Assembly: GCA_035771165.1 (NCBI GenBank)
Contig: JAWNZC010000261.1
Location: 1,429,501-1,493,500, forward strand
Reading direction: 5' to 3'
DNA length: 64,000 nucleotides
From: Paragorgia papillata
Taxonomy: Eukaryota > Cnidaria > Anthozoa > Scleralcyonacea > Coralliidae
A model generated the notes under the pieces. It searched no databases, was not told the DNA's origin, and saw only the letters and a program-made list of their open reading frames with translations. Shown here in pieces: positions 11,563 through 24,402 of the stretch. Within the stretch, counting starts at the first letter, position 1. Each line of letters begins with the position of its first letter. The position numbers and the translations under genes were made by a program.

Positions 11563-13486
11563 ACTGGACCTGTAAACTGTCAAGTTTATATTTAGACCCC
11601 GAGCCCGGGCGTAGGGCCGAAGGCAAGGAGCCCGGTGAGGGCCGGTGCTAATCTCGACACGCGCGGAGTCGTTTTACACGCGTGGACAAACGTGATATGC
11701 GAACGAATTTCTGTGATCTGAATATTTATTTTAATTATTTATTTTTTATTTATTTATTTATCTATTTATTTGTATATATGTGTGGACGGACCATGCGCGG
11801 TTAAGATTGTGGGGCACTGGGGACAATATATCAACATAATTTATTCTTGACAAAAAGACTTGAGAAAGGCGTTTTTGGGAAACGTATATCACTTTTGAAA
11901 GAACTGAAATAAATCAACGTCTACGTATAAAGAAAACAACGTCTTGAGTAGAAGGAGACCCGTCAAACCGAAACACGCGATCGAAAGGAGGAGAAAGCAA
12001 GAGTGAAACTTGAAAACCGACGAAGAAATAAAGGCCGGCAAAACGGTTTAAGTTTACGATAAAAATATAGAGCCGACCGCTCTCAGTAATCACGAACATT
12101 TAGTAGTAAAACTGTTCGAGTTTCCGTATGTATATCCTATCACTGTTAATTTTGTTTTCTCTTTTGTGTGTCCCTAAAGTATTTTAAACTTATCCATTGC
12201 ATGTTAGTTTGCTTGCCTGTCGTATTTTTTATCTGTGGCTGCCGTCTTAATATCTTTTAACAAATAGCTTTCTTATTGTAAAACCACTTGTGACTAACGT
12301 AACTTGCCCATAATTGGCATAAAAATCGGAAAAGGAGCAATTTTTCTTTTGTAAAATGTACAAATGCTGTTGAAATATTTATTAACATATAGGTGAAAAC
12401 AATTTCAGCACGCTGAAATGTCATAAATGAATATTGCCGTGACAGCCTGCCAGGTAGTTGTTTGATAGTTTTCAACCAATTCAGTGCCTTTGAAAAATGT
12501 TTTCAGATACTGTAGCGATGTTTTTTGTAAACATGGAAAGAAAGAAGTGACCCTAATATAACCCTAATTATTTGACAAATTTCTTCCGCCTACGTCGATA
12601 GTCTGGTGGTTAAGATAGTCGGCTTGCACGGTAACATGGTCGAGTTCAAACCGTGGATGCGATTTGCAATTTTCTTCATCTCAATATTTTCACGAAATAT
12701 CATTCTTAAATTTTTCTTTGTTCCTCGTTACTTTTTTCTTCAAAAAATAGAGTTATTAAAACTGCAGTTTTTTTATTTCAAATATTCTACTAGAATTAAA
12801 ACTATATTTGGATCAACAGGAGTGCCTATTTCCAGGCCCCCATGCAATAAAAAAGAGCGCAAGTGTTTCTAATCAGAAGGAATATCATGGGGTATTTACA
12901 AAAATTCATGCAAAAGCCGGCGAGGGGTTATTGCGTTCATGTATTTCTAGTTAATTAATTAAGTGTGAGTGTCTAGGAACCGGAAGTGTCACCTCACACG
13001 CAAGTAATGTGATTGAAAAATAACTTTTCGTGACAGGAGACGAATTCGTGTTACGTCGCGTGGGCTGTAAACGCCAGTGTTTATTGTGATATTCGATAGA
13101 TCGAAAGAAGTTATCGTGAATTTATTCCTCGAGGACTCTCACCTATTTTACGTGGCAAGTTTTTACATTGCTTGCTGCTACATAAACGTAGAATAAAATA
13201 AGAGCGCAGCTCAAAACTTCTAAATGAAGAGCCATAACACAAACCTATTTAACTAACTATAAGCTTGTGATCGAAGACGATATTGGCGTCGAAATTAATT
13301 GATATTTTACCTTGGGTTTCAAAAACCGTATCGTTCGTTCCGACGAACAGTAAAACATTTTAATAAAAACTAAGGTATTAATTATTGTTGCTTGCCGAGC
13401 GTTAGCGAGGCAGCACACTAATCTTGACTGGGTTCCCTGTGTCTCATGTCCAGGCCTCTTTGCCGAGTTATTGTATAGTCAACGAA
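11563..13486. other. non-coding stretch; one tRNA-like segment
   Basis: No gene is recognised. At about 12599-12660 TGGTGGTTAAGATAGTCGG and, 20 bases on, GAGTTCAAACC resemble pol III A and B boxes, so this is probably a SINE head or tRNA relic. The arms do not fold convincingly enough to call a tRNA. Low-complexity ATTT repeats lie at 11728-11780. Confidence 0.4.
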
Positions 13487-14266
13487 ATCGCAATCTCGAG
13501 CCCATAGTCACTCCCTTTTTGGTCAGCGGGAGAGTGCGTGGGAGACTCTGGGGAAATTGGATTTAATTACCCCTGAAATGAGGGGTTCCGCTGGTTATGC
13601 GCATGTTCGTAGCCTGAGCTGCTGTGCAGAATGTGCCATGTTTTCAGATCATGAGTTCATTTCAATTTTGCTTGAAAATACTATATTTCTGAGAAGTGAG
13701 TACCATCCATGCAGATCAAATGCACGTTAAAATTGTTGGAGAGAGCCTGACACTGCTGGTTGTGGCGCTCGACATACACATTCTTGAAATCCAAGGTAAA
13801 ATATCAATTCACCTCGCCAATATCGTCCTCGATCAAAAGCCTTTAGTCCTTTACGAGTTGCGAAGGCTGATTCCTTCTTTAATTGTCTTAAATATATGCT
13901 TTTTCGTTGTTTAAATTGTTCTATTTATACATCAAGTATAGCGACAAATGACACCAAGGTTTGTTTCGTTTATTGCGATTATTTGCTATTCGAAATTCGT
14001 CTTTACTTTGTTTATGAATTTTGTTTCAATTATTTGTGTCACTGAGACCTTGAGAGAAGAGAAGAAGAGATGTAAATGAGGCGTCTAAATTTGAAGATAT
14101 ATATGTTGAATAAAGCAATATATGACAATCTGTATGTTTTGAACGATGAATTAAATAAATTTAAATGAACCAATCAAAAAGGGTAATCAATCCAGTTTCC
14201 CCAGAATCTCCCCCGCGCTCTCCCGCTGACCAAAAATGGGTTCACTATGGGCTCGAGATTTTGCGA
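13487..14266. mobile_element. ~780-bp element with ~75-bp terminal inverted repeats
   Basis: The left end (ATCTCGAGCCCATAGT ... TTTTTGGTCAGCGGGAGAG ... CTCTGGGGAAA) recurs inverted at the right end (14185-14266) with scattered mismatches. The interior has no transposase, only a 72-codon open frame at 13696 with no recognised motif. I read it as a non-autonomous DNA transposon. Target duplications are not clear. Confidence 0.65.
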
Positions 14267-14300
14267 GGGATGTTTGTATTATGTATGTTGACTATTTTAA

Positions 14301-14411
14301 GGTAATAATTCCATGTCCTAAATAACCCAGGTACTTCATGAAAGCCTGACCCCAACACACACCCTAATCCTAACCAATAAATTCGTGAATATTGGACATG
14401 GATTTATAACC
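14301..14411. mobile_element. 111-bp MITE, 8-bp target duplication (copy 1)
   Basis: Starts GGTAATAATTCCATGTCC and ends in GGACATGGATTTATAACC, an 18-bp inverted repeat with two mismatches. TATTTTAA flanks both sides (14293-14300, 14412-14419). An almost identical 111-bp copy lies at 46117-46227 with a different 8-bp duplication. An 8-bp duplication fits hAT, P or Merlin transposases; the ends do not decide which. Confidence 0.85.
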
Positions 14412-15404
14412 TATTTTAAGACGTTTTGTGACGTAGGAAGTCTTCCTACACTTACATCACATACGCTGGAAGGATTGCTCTGCCAGACTCAATCATAAAT
14501 TGCATCATAGTCTGAAGTTGGTTAACGCCACGACGGCGATGGATTTCCGAAATGACAATTGCCCTGCCCCTGGTCATGAGCAGTTTACCTTCTTCCTCGA
14601 AGGAAAATTTTACGGTAAGAACGATACATCATGTCTTTCCAACCTCGCACCCAGGGTCTTATCTCCGCTGCTCCGCCTACCGCTGCGAAAAGACCCTGGT
14701 CGTCTGGGCTGGTCACGTGTATCCCATATTCTGGGATATTTTTCAACATTGTCGTTAGGGAGGGGGTAGAGAACTTAGGATTTGTCATCATTGTACGCGA
14801 AGACTATCGAGACTGGTGGAGCCCGTGGAGGCAAGTCGCAAGACAATCTTAAAATAAACACCGATATATGCCAACGATAATATAATATATAACGACGAAA
14901 AAACATTGGCAAAACATTTGGTTAAAGACCCTCAGACACTTTGCTGTTCGGCAAGGCCATGAGGAAACGGCAAGGCGCTTCGCAACAGTGCAACACTTCA
15001 CGGAAAAGTTGTCAGTGATGGTGAATATTTTCCCTATATCTTTCTGAACTTCCGACGAGCAGCGAATTTGAGGGGTTCTCGTCCTCGAAATTAATGTTTA
15101 CTTCATCAGTTACGACGCCAAGCTGTTACGCTCGTCGCCTGCCGGTTTGCCCAAAGAGAGGATTTTGCATGTCATCATTTATTATTGTGAATAAATATAT
15201 GGAAATCTGAAAGTCCTTGTGATTTAACATCGCCAAGATCGCTAAAACTCGACATCTATAGCTTTCAACAAAAGCTATTGCAAAAGCTAAGGTTAGTGAC
15301 ATATTTTATTATTGTTTTTAAAGTGGTTTAAATTTGTAACGCAACGGTGGCAGCAATGCCAACGCAATTTAATATTCATCTTTTAAATATAATAATACCC
15401 GATG
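14412..15404. other. non-coding stretch with one hairpin repeat
   Basis: At 14648-14697 CCAGGGTCTT and AAGACCCTGG bracket a GC-rich hairpin. An inverted copy lies at 17793-17845. Open frames of 60-90 codons here have no recognised motif. Nothing else is supported. Confidence 0.5.
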
Positions 15405-16980
15405 CAATCTAGTCTCCTTCGCAGCCGTCAGTTCAGGTTCGTTCTCACTCCCCTCAACTACCGGCTGCTTACCCGAGCAGCAAATTCCTTTCCAAATGTT
15501 GACCAATCAGAATCAGACTTCCAATATCTGGAAACCTGACCTTCGACCTTGAGGTTTGAGCTGATCGTTTGAACCATTGAACAAATTTTTCGAAACTATT
15601 GCTAATTATAGTTTAGTAAAAATTTAAACAGAATCAATAAGATGATGTTGTATTAACTGTGAATTGCAATATGAATACATGTACATGAAATAAAGTTGAA
15701 ACCGCCACTGCCTGGAATATGAAGCTGAATATAAACATCGAGGTTGCTACCCAGACATGGCCAAACATCCCGTAGAATTTACTGTCCGCTAGAAATATGT
15801 CGCCGACACTTGTAGATTTTCTAAAGCTCTTCGCACAGATTTATTTACACGACCAGCAAGAACATATTCATAATACCATTCTTCGTAAATTTTGTAAAGC
15901 TCTGAGCTATAGTAAGCGAAATATTAGCTTTCAAGTAAACTGAATTCGGGCAGTCGGCCAGTCTCTTCAGACATTGTTAATAAACACCTTACAATCTCAA
16001 ATTTCTCTTAAACGCTCTTACGCTTTACACTGACTTTCATACTTATTTGTTTGCATAGGCAGCAAGAACATAGTCAAAACAATATTCTTCGTAAATTTCG
16101 TGAAGTTCTAGGCGAAACTTTTCAAAATATTAGCTTTCGACTAAACAAATTTACATATAACAACACCATGCAGCCTAGCCTCCTTCGCAGCCCTTCTTTG
16201 CGGGCCTCGATATTTTCGTCCCCCACTAAGGTCTGCTCAAACGAGCAACACATTCCGTTCCCTTTGTGTACATGGACCAATGAAATTACACCATTGTCGT
16301 GCTAAATAAAGCCGTCCTGGGCTGGTATTGTTATGTGTAATTTGTTTAGTCGAAAGCTAATATTTTGAAAAGTTTAGCCTAGAACTTAACGAAATTTACG
16401 AAGAATACTGTTTTGACTATATGTTCTTGCTGCCTATGCAAACAAATAAGCGTGAAAGTCACTGTAAAGCGTAAGACCGTTGAGAGAAATTTAAGATTGT
16501 AAACAAACGCTCAAAGGTGTTAACGGTTTTAGAGCTTTACAAAATTTACGAAGAATGGTATTATGAATATGTTCTTGCTGGTCGTGTAAATAAATCTGTG
16601 CGAAAAGCTTTAAAAAGGCTACAAGTGTCGGCGAAATGTATCTAGCGGATAATAATTATTTACCTGGATACATGGCCAAGGTGAAGGTCAGCCTCCCCGA
16701 TTTTAGGAGCCTATCTCTGATTGGTCAATCTACGGAACGGAATGTGTTGCTCGTTTGATCAGACCTTAGTGGGGGACGAAAATATCGAGGCCCGCAAAGA
16801 AGGGCTGCGAAGGAGGCTACAGCCCGGACGACTTTATTTAGCACGACAATGGTGTAATTTCATTGGTCCATGGACACAAAGGGAATGGAATGTAGCTCTC
16901 GGGTGAGCAGACGTTAGTTTGGGGAGGAAAGCGAGCCATACGAACGTCTGCGAAGGAGGCTACATGCAATCATGATCAGA
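15405..16980. repeat. nested fold-back repeat cluster
   Basis: Several inverted pairs sit inside each other. GTAGCCTCCTTCGCAG-type ends occur at 15409, 16173, 16805 (inverted) and 16960 (inverted). The segment 16173-16262 is the complement of 16735-16822 nearly base for base. The segment 15780-16160 is inverted at 16330-16650, sharing AGCTTTCGACTAAACAAATT and CTTCGTAAATTT. No transposase is encoded. This looks like a fold-back element invaded by a related MITE. Confidence 0.7.
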
Positions 16981-18430
16981 GCTGAAAATCGATTCCTGTT
17001 TGGGAAGTGATGCCGTCATGCTGATCAAGAAAACACTGACCTTCTAACAACATATTAATATCACTAGTCTATATCAATTCCCCTTTGACTAAAAAAAACA
17101 AGGTTTTTAATATGAATCGAAGTCACTCACTAATGAACCTATTGTTGAACGTTGTTTTTATTGCGTTGTTCTTTTATACACTTGTTGTTTTAATAATAGA
17201 TATAATTGCGCCGTGAGTTCATATTAAAAGCAGTCAGAATAATAAAAAAGTGCTTATCATGTTATCAAAAATCATTAAATGTTGAATAATATAGCAATTC
17301 ATCACATAACTACTGAGATTTTAAGTATCGAGCAATATATTTTAGTATACTGTTTACTTCATAAATATACATCAAAGCCCAAGGTGTCAGTACATTTCGA
17401 TTGAAACTTTGCTCTAGTCACTTTAACACATTCTTCTACCTTATAATACCTAATGTGTTCGTAATTTACGAATACTCTCATTGTTATTTAGGTGTAATTT
17501 CGTCTGGTAGTTAATTCTGCAACTACAACAGATCTAGAATGCAAACAATCAATTCAAGTGCGGCGCAACAAACATTGTTCTTTGAAAACAGTTTTAAAAC
17601 CAAGACGGTTTGGTGAAGCAAACTTCAAATAACACATTGGAAGGTGCTATATATAAATCAACAAATAAAAGAAATTAACATTTCAAACATTGTCTCTGTG
17701 ATTATTCCGCGGTCTTCTTAGTTCCTACAAAAGTACAAATCCTACTAGCCCACTCCCAGTAAGTCTGCGGTGACACGTGACCAGACCAGACCAGGGTCTT
17801 TTCGCAGCGGTGGGCGGAGCAGCGGAGATAAGACCCTGGGTACGAGGTTGATGTCTTTCGTGCTTTCGCAAGTATTCATCAAGACCATCATTGATTCAAT
17901 GGTCAGTCTTGAGTGCATCGGCGCTATTAAGCGCACAAGCCATTCCAGTATATTCAAGTGGAACTCGACAAGCTAGCGTTGACAGTGTCTTATTTGCAAG
18001 TAGGCAATATGTACATAAATGCTTTTGAGAATGATATTACGTGTGAGAAATTTTTTTTGCTAAACTATTTATACCAACAGTCTGTTGTTCTAGGCATTGG
18101 CACTTTGTCGGCTAAGAACATATTTTACTTCTATAAATTCTATAAATATTCTTGATAAGGACTCAAATATGCATTGAGAAACTTTCAATTGCATTGACAG
18201 TTTTGCAACATCATTAGAGCAAGACGCATTGATTATTTACTATTTGTATATTAATTGTGTGTATATGCTGTCAAAACCCTTGTCAATCATGTCAATGGAT
18301 AAGTTATAGTAATTTGTAGTTTTCAATCCTTATAATTAAAAAAATACATGTGTAGATACTCTGTGTATATTGTAATTAATATTAAATTTTTGGACTTTCC
18401 AGCTTTCACAGGCAACTCTGTGAGCCCTTA
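16981..18430. other. non-coding stretch
   Basis: AT-rich sequence without a recognisable gene. The hairpin at 17793-17845 (AGGGTCTTTTCGCAGCGG ... ATAAGACCCTGG) is the inverted partner of the one at 14648. Confidence 0.5.
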
Positions 18431-20528
18431 TTGGGTGGTGTGGGAAAACTTGGTTGGTGTGGGAAAGTTGGGTGGAGTAACTGGAGTGGGGAAACTTGGG
18501 TGGAATGTTCAAACTTGTGTGGAGTGGGCAAACTTGGGTGTAATGTGCAAACTTGTGTGAAGTGGGCAAACTTGGGTGCATTAGGCAAACTTGGGTGGAG
18601 TGAGCAAATTTGGGTGGAGTGGACAAACTTGCGTGGAATGTGCAAACTTGGGTGGAGTGTGCAAACTTGGGTGGAGTGTGTAAACTTGCGTGGAGTGTGC
18701 AAACTTGGGTGGACTGGGCAAACTTGGCTGGAGTGTGCAAGCTTAGATGGAGTGTGCAAACTTGGGTGGAGTGGGCAAACTTGGGTGGAGTGTGCAAACT
18801 TAGATGGACTGAGCAAATTTGGGTGGAGTGGACAAACTTGGGTGGAGTGTGCAAACTTGGGTGGAGTGTGCAAACTTGGGTGGAGTGTGCAAACTTGAGT
18901 GGAGGGTGTAAACTTGGGTGGAGTGTGCACACTTGGGTGGAGTGGGCAAACTTGGGTGGAGTGTGCACACTTGGGTTGAGTGGGCAAACTTGGGTGGAGT
19001 GTGCAAACTTAGATGGAGTGTGCAAACTTGGGTGGACGCGGCAAATTTGGGTGTAGTGGGCACATTTGGGTAGAGTGGGCAAATTTGGGTGGGGTGGGGA
19101 AACTTGGGTGGAGTGGGGAAACTTAGGTGGAAACTTGTGTGGCGTGGGCAAACTTGGGTGGAGTGGGAAAACTTGGGTGGAGTGGGAAAATTTGGTTGGA
19201 GTGGGAAAATTTGGGTGGAGTGGACAAACGTAGGTGGAGTGGGCAAACTTGAGTGGAGTGGGCAAACTTGGGTGGAGTGCGCAAACTTGGGTGGAGTGTG
19301 CAAACTTGGGTGGAGTGTGCAAACTTGTATGGAGTGGGCAAACTTGGGTGGAGTGGGCAAACTTGGGTGGAGTGCGCAAACTTGGGTGGAGTAGGAAAAC
19401 TTGGGTGGAGTGTGTAAACTTGCGTGGAGTGTGCAAACTTGGGTGGACTGGGCAAACTTGGGTGGAGTGTGCAAGCTTAGATGGAGTGTGCAAACTTGGG
19501 TGGAGTGGGCAAACTTGGGTGGAGTGTGCAAACTTAGATGGACTGAGCAAATTTGCGTGGAGTGGGCAAACTTGGGTGGAGTGTGCAAACTTAGATGGAG
19601 TGAGCAAATTTGGGTGGAGAGGACAAACTTGGGTGGAGTGTGCAAACTTGGGTGGAGTGTACAAACTTGGGTGGAGTGTGCAAACTTGAGTGGAGTGTGT
19701 AAACTTGGGTGGAGTGTGCACACTTGGGTGGAGTGTGCACACTTGGGTGGAGTGTGCAAACTTGGGTGGACTGGGCAAACTTGGGTGGAGTGTGCAAGCT
19801 TAGATGGAGTGTGCAAACTTGGGTGGAGTGGGCAAACTTGGGTGGAGTGTGCAAACTTAGATGAACTGAGCAAATTTGCGTGGAGTGGGCAAACTTGGGT
19901 GGAGTGTGCAAACTTAGATGGAGTGAGCAAATTTGGGTGGAGAGGACAAACTTGGGTGGAGTGTGCAAACTTGGGTGGAGTGTACAAACTTGGGTGGAGT
20001 GTGCAAACTTGAGTGGAGTGTGTAAACTTGGGTGGAGTGTGCACACTTGGGTGGAGTGTGCACACTTGGGTGGAGTGTGCACACTTGGGTTGAGTGGGCA
20101 AACTTGGGTGGAGTGTGCAAACTTAGATGGAGTGTGCAAACGTGGGTGGACGGGGCAAATTTGGGTGTAGTGGGCAAATTTGGGTAGAGTGGGCAAATTT
20201 GGGTGGGGTGGGGAAACTTGGGTGGAGTGGGGAAACTTAGGTGGAAACTTGGGTGGCGTGGGCAAACTTGGGTGGAGTGGAAAAACTTGGGTGGAGTGGG
20301 AAAATTTGGTTGGAGTGGGAAGATTTGGGTGGAGTGGACAAACTTAGGTGGAGTGGGCAAACTTGAGTGGAGTGGGCAAACTTGGGTGGAGTGCGCAAAC
20401 TTGGGTGGAGTGTGCAAACTTGGGTGGTGTGTGCAAACTTGTATGGAGTGGGCAAACTTGGGTGGAATGGGCAAACTTGGGTGGAGTGCGCAAACAGGGG
20501 TGGAGTAGGAAAATTTGGGTGGAGTGGA
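18431..20528. repeat. 19-bp minisatellite, about 110 copies, with higher-order repeats
   Basis: The unit is ACTTGGGTGGAGTGTGCAA with many single-base variants (for example TTAGATGGA, GGGCAAA, GGAAAAC). Runs of variants repeat as blocks: one set recurs at 19475 and 19798, exactly 323 bp or 17 units apart, and a longer block near 19050-19390 returns at 20160-20500. Because 19 is not a multiple of three, every frame cycles through the same words and stays open for hundreds of codons on both strands. These frames are not evidence of a protein. The plus strand is strongly G-rich and C-poor. Confidence 0.95.
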
Positions 20529-20579
20529 ACAGGCTTTAGATTTCTGTTAGTTTACCTGATTGAAATATATTATGAAAGT

Positions 20580-21520
20580 TTAGACCGCATGTTCATATAA
20601 TAATACAGTTCTCTGCCTCAACATTTCCTTCATCAAAACTCCGCCCCTTTCCCCCCAAATTTTAGATTTAGCGATAGGCAGCACTTCCTTATGATAATAA
20701 CTTCTAGTAGTAAGAGTATTCCTATTAAATGCATGCTTAACACGATTTATCTGGCCTGAAATCGACATACAAGAAGTTACAGTTTTTGTAATATGTTCAT
20801 CAAAACTGAGGTTCTGACCGAAAATTACACCGAGGTCCTTTACATGTAGTGAGGGTTGGATTTATTTTTCTAATAATGTTACACGGAAGTCATATAGGTT
20901 TGATAACATTTGTCGGCTGCCATAAATCATTAGCTTTATTTTCTTTGGATTCAAGAGTAGACTGTTAGCAATACACCAGTTGCGAACGAGAGTATCATCA
21001 ATTTCAGTCATAGCCTTGGTTCTGTCATGGATTGGAAATGAAATATAAAGTTTACTGTCATCGACATAGCAGTCAGATAGCCAGGACTTAGGAACAAGCG
21101 GCGGGTTGTTGACATGAATGTGGAATAAAATTGGACGGTTATTATCTGCTTGTTCATAAACAGCTTCCTTTTAAGACTGATAAAACTTCAGCCTTCTTCC
21201 AAAGTGCTTTTCCCAACCTAAAATGTCGTTGGTTTGTCTAGCCAATTTTCTCCATTGGTCTCTTGTTTTCATAAGACAAAGGATTTCGTCAGTTATAAAC
21301 GGGTTTGGTCGACTTCTTACTTTAACTCTTTTGATGGGGGCATGCATGCATGTCCAAGATGATATTCAATAGCAAATTTAAAGCATTAAGCTTATCATCT
21401 ATATCATCAAACATTTATAACCGACCAAGGTGCATGAAGAAACATATCTTGAAGAAACGATTCAGGATTATAGTGTTTAAAGCTTCTCATATTAACATTG
21501 TCTAAAGCTTCTGATATGCT
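20580..21520 (-). pseudogene. non-LTR retrotransposon (CR1/L2-like) reverse transcriptase relic
   Basis: On the minus strand, about 21510-21150 reads like the linker before the RT domain (SRPNPFITDEI, RDQWRKLARQ, ILGWEKHFGRR). About 21120-20640 reads like the RT core end and thumb: PLVPKSWLSD, CYVDDSKLY with the YxDD motif as YVDD, RNWCIANSLLLNPKK and KDLGVIFGQNLSFDEHI. Stops and frame changes interrupt it and the central RT motifs are missing, so it is a dead, internally deleted copy. It differs in sequence from the LINE at 53855/60527. Confidence 0.75.
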
Positions 21521-22008
21521 AGCTCTAATAATAAAACTCACTCGCCAGAGTTAAATTCTGGTCTGAAACACAGTAAGGAACTAATTAACGCTTCTCTTGT
21601 AGCAGACACTGATCGCGAAAGGAGACTGGATCGAGCAATTACTGTTTGGAAAATGAAATTAAGGATATTCAGAAACGCCCTTTACACGTGCGATATATAT
21701 GCTAAGGGACCAACTGCATGTTTGAAATATCGCTACGAAGTTGTTCTCATCCTGTTTCTTCGTTTTTCGCTTTTTACAAACAAAAACACAGCATTGTGTC
21801 CAGACAGCTTCCATCTTCGTATTGATCTACCTACACAATTGCCTGATCAGCGCCATTATAGCAAGAAACCAAATCTTCCTGATTTTCACTGATCCTGATA
21901 AACAATGAGTTATACTCGATCCAGTCTTCTTTCGAGATCAGTGGTAGCATGCATGCATTGTTTTAATTCTATTAATTCACCTATTGCTGAGCTTGTATAT
22001 ATAGAGAA

Positions 22009-22155
22009 TAATACATGGATGCGCGGAAATATGAAATTTATTTCGAGTGTTGACTATGATATCTCACGAGTGGGCAAAGCGAACGAGTGAGATATCTTGG
22101 TCAACACGAGAAATAAATTTCATATTTCCAAGCATTTCAAGTATTGTTCTATTTA
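22009..22155. mobile_element. palindromic MITE, ~145 bp
   Basis: GAAATATGAAATTTATTTCG is matched by the complement of CGAGAAATAAATTTCATATT, with GATATCTCAC and GTGAGATATC nearer the centre. The outer parts (GAATAATACATGGATG / inverted CAAGTATTGTTC) extend the symmetry. It has no coding capacity. Confidence 0.75.
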
Positions 22156-22206
22156 TTATATAAAAAATTAGTCCTATTTCCCCACATAATACGTTTCACG
22201 AAAATC

Positions 22207-22256
22207 GACACATGTGAGATTATCATAAATAATCACACATGTGAGATTATCGTTTT
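22207..22256. repeat. short direct repeat
   Basis: CACATGTGAGATTATC occurs twice within about 45 bases. The first half of each copy, CACATGTG, is itself a palindrome. Confidence 0.7.
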
Positions 22257-22610
22257 TATTAGTGACAGAAACATCGTTAAAACACTCTATTTTCTATAAT
22301 AAACTTAGCTTATTTTCTGTTAGTATTTTCGGAATTTTCTGATCTTACCAGCGGTGACCGTTCTCGTATATCACACTATTTATTTATTCTTATTTCACCA
22401 TCCTTGCATGTATATATAGAACGTAGATATAGCATAAATTCTATCATAGTTTCTTAGTTTAACTTCTGATATCCTTGGGTCCGCAGTAATCCACTTTTTT
22501 CCAGCTAGGACCTTAGCGGGTCCACGTGACACTTTTCGGACAAACAATCTCAGATGAACATTCGGACACTGAGAAAACCGCACAGATAAGAGTGGTTAAA
22601 AGATGGTCTC

Positions 22611-23595
22611 AGGCCCGGTTCAAACGTCGCGCTTATCATGTGCCGAACCTAATTCGAAGTGTTAGGCACATGATGAGTTCGACGTTTGAATCAATTATAT
22701 TAAGTTCGACGATTTTAATTAAGTTCGACGCCCACATTAAGTTCGACCGAGGCGGTCGCGCTTAGGTCGAACTTAATGTATTAAGTTCGCCTTGGCGCGA
22801 CGTTGATTCAAACGTCGAACTTATCATGTGCCGAACCTAATGAAATTCACGAAAAAAACGTGTTTGTCTAGTTTATGTCGCTGTAATGCGAGGTGAAAAC
22901 ATGAAACTTAATACGCACGGCGGTCTTTTCGAGTAAATATGGACACGATACAAACAGTAATGATCTCTTCTCGCGAGTGCATAACTTGTAGTAGCTATAA
23001 GCGCGCCGACATGTAATCGATGCGCTGAGTTGTTTGAAGAAGATGAAGAAGTCAGTCGGACGGCGCACAGAGATACGTTCCGCATTCACCTGACAACAGG
23101 CTAGTGTAAGGCATAATGGCAGATTCAAGTCAATTATCTACTCACAATTACAGTAAAAACTCGCTAACAAGAACCTATACTTTTCACCAAATCAGCCTGG
23201 GATAGGTTCTTATATTCTTATATATTCTTATATAAATAAATTCTCAATTTCAGCATGAGGTTCTTAATAGGAGTAGGTTCTTGTAGGCGGGTTTTTACTG
23301 TATTCTGTTTTCGTTTCTCGCTCTCTTCGGATTTACCGTCACCATATTTCGACAAGAAAATAGTGAGAAATAGACAAGAAAAACGAAAACCGTGCGATTC
23401 ATGGCACATTATTCATGTTAAGCGGTACATTCGCGTAGGTGGACACTGACCAAATTCAACGAATGCTCGCATATAGCAATTAAGTTCGACTAATTAAGTT
23501 CGACGTTCGAATCAACGTCGAATCACGTCGAACTTTGTCGAACTCAATATGTATTAGGTTCGGCACATGATAAGCGCGACGTTTGAACCGGGCCT
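22611..23595. mobile_element. 985-bp MITE-like element with ~44-bp inverted ends
   Basis: Begins AGGCCCGGTTCAAACGTCG and ends with its complement. The inverted match continues through GCGCTTATCATGTGCCGAAC to about 44 bases. Internal sub-repeats of AAGTTCGACG and CGTTTGAATCAA are scattered throughout. The interior has no transposase. Related ends occur at 31936 (AGGCCTGGTTCAAACGTCG) and, degenerate, at 48963. Confidence 0.8.
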
Positions 23596-24203
23596 AAGAG
23601 GGCTGTAAAAGTGATTCTCGGTAAAAGCTAAACAGAAAAGACGTGACTAGGCTGCTATGTTTCATCGTTTCTTCAGCAGCGAAAATGTAGAGAACGGAGA
23701 ATCAGTTTGATAATGCTTTATATTAATTAAAAGCGTTAAAATATATTAAAAGCATATTACATGTAAATTCGTTTGCGTGAAAGTCATCTACTGTACACCT
23801 ACAACCTTCGTTTCATGCGTCAACATGGTCTATATAATGATAAAAAATCCAACCCTAACAGCAACTATGGCGGTACACGTAAGTCACAATTTGTACATTA
23901 CTGAGACGCGTTCATGATAATTATATGGTTATAATCGCTTAGTTTGTTTGCCGCCTTTTCGCAGATTGTTTTATTATAAATATGCACGGTTTAAAAAGCG
24001 TCAACGTCATCGAACTTGCCCGCACAGCGGCACCACAGTACATCTAACGAAATACCAGCCAAGCTTCCATTGCCTGCTTATCAAGCAGGGATTGAGGTGA
24101 AGTATTCTTTTCGCGAACATGCAACTGCGACTAGTTCTTCTCACAATAAGAGTGGTTAAAAGATGGTCTTATACAGTGCTGTAAAAGTGATTCTCGAGAC
24201 CCA

Positions 24204-24402
24204 CACTGCAAATTCCCAAAAACTTGTTTTAAGAAAAAAATACTTGTTTTAAGATTTTCTTGTCCCGTTTGCAAGATAATAATCTTACTGCGGTTTCTTG
24301 ACAAGATATTTTGTCTTAAAACAAGATTAAATATCTTAAAACAAGAAATAAAATCTCAAAACAAGAAAAATTATCTTGACAAGAATTGGAGGTTTTGCAG
24401 TG
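24204..24402. mobile_element. 199-bp MITE beginning CACTGCAAA
   Basis: Ends are CACTGCAAATTCCC and the complement of GGAGGTTTTGCAGTG. The interior is rich in inverted copies of AAACTTGTTTTAAGA and TCTTAAAACAAG, so nearly the whole unit is self-complementary. Confidence 0.75.

Noticed and set aside
12599..12665. tRNA gene.
   Set aside because: A- and B-box-like words are present but the acceptor and anticodon stems do not pair. Recorded as a SINE-like relic instead. The same holds for 25262-25340.
14640..17850. A 3.2-kb element bounded by the inverted hairpins at 14648 and 17793.
   Set aside because: Each copy is a complete hairpin by itself, so two independent insertions in opposite orientation explain them as well. 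No target duplication was found.
18336..20508. Open frames of up to 480 codons on both strands.
   Set aside because: They are created by a 19-bp tandem unit with no stop in any frame. All frames give the same repeating words, and no start context or splice structure supports a protein.
18431..20528. CRISPR array.
   Set aside because: Contiguous 19-bp tandem repeats without unique spacers, in a eukaryotic context.
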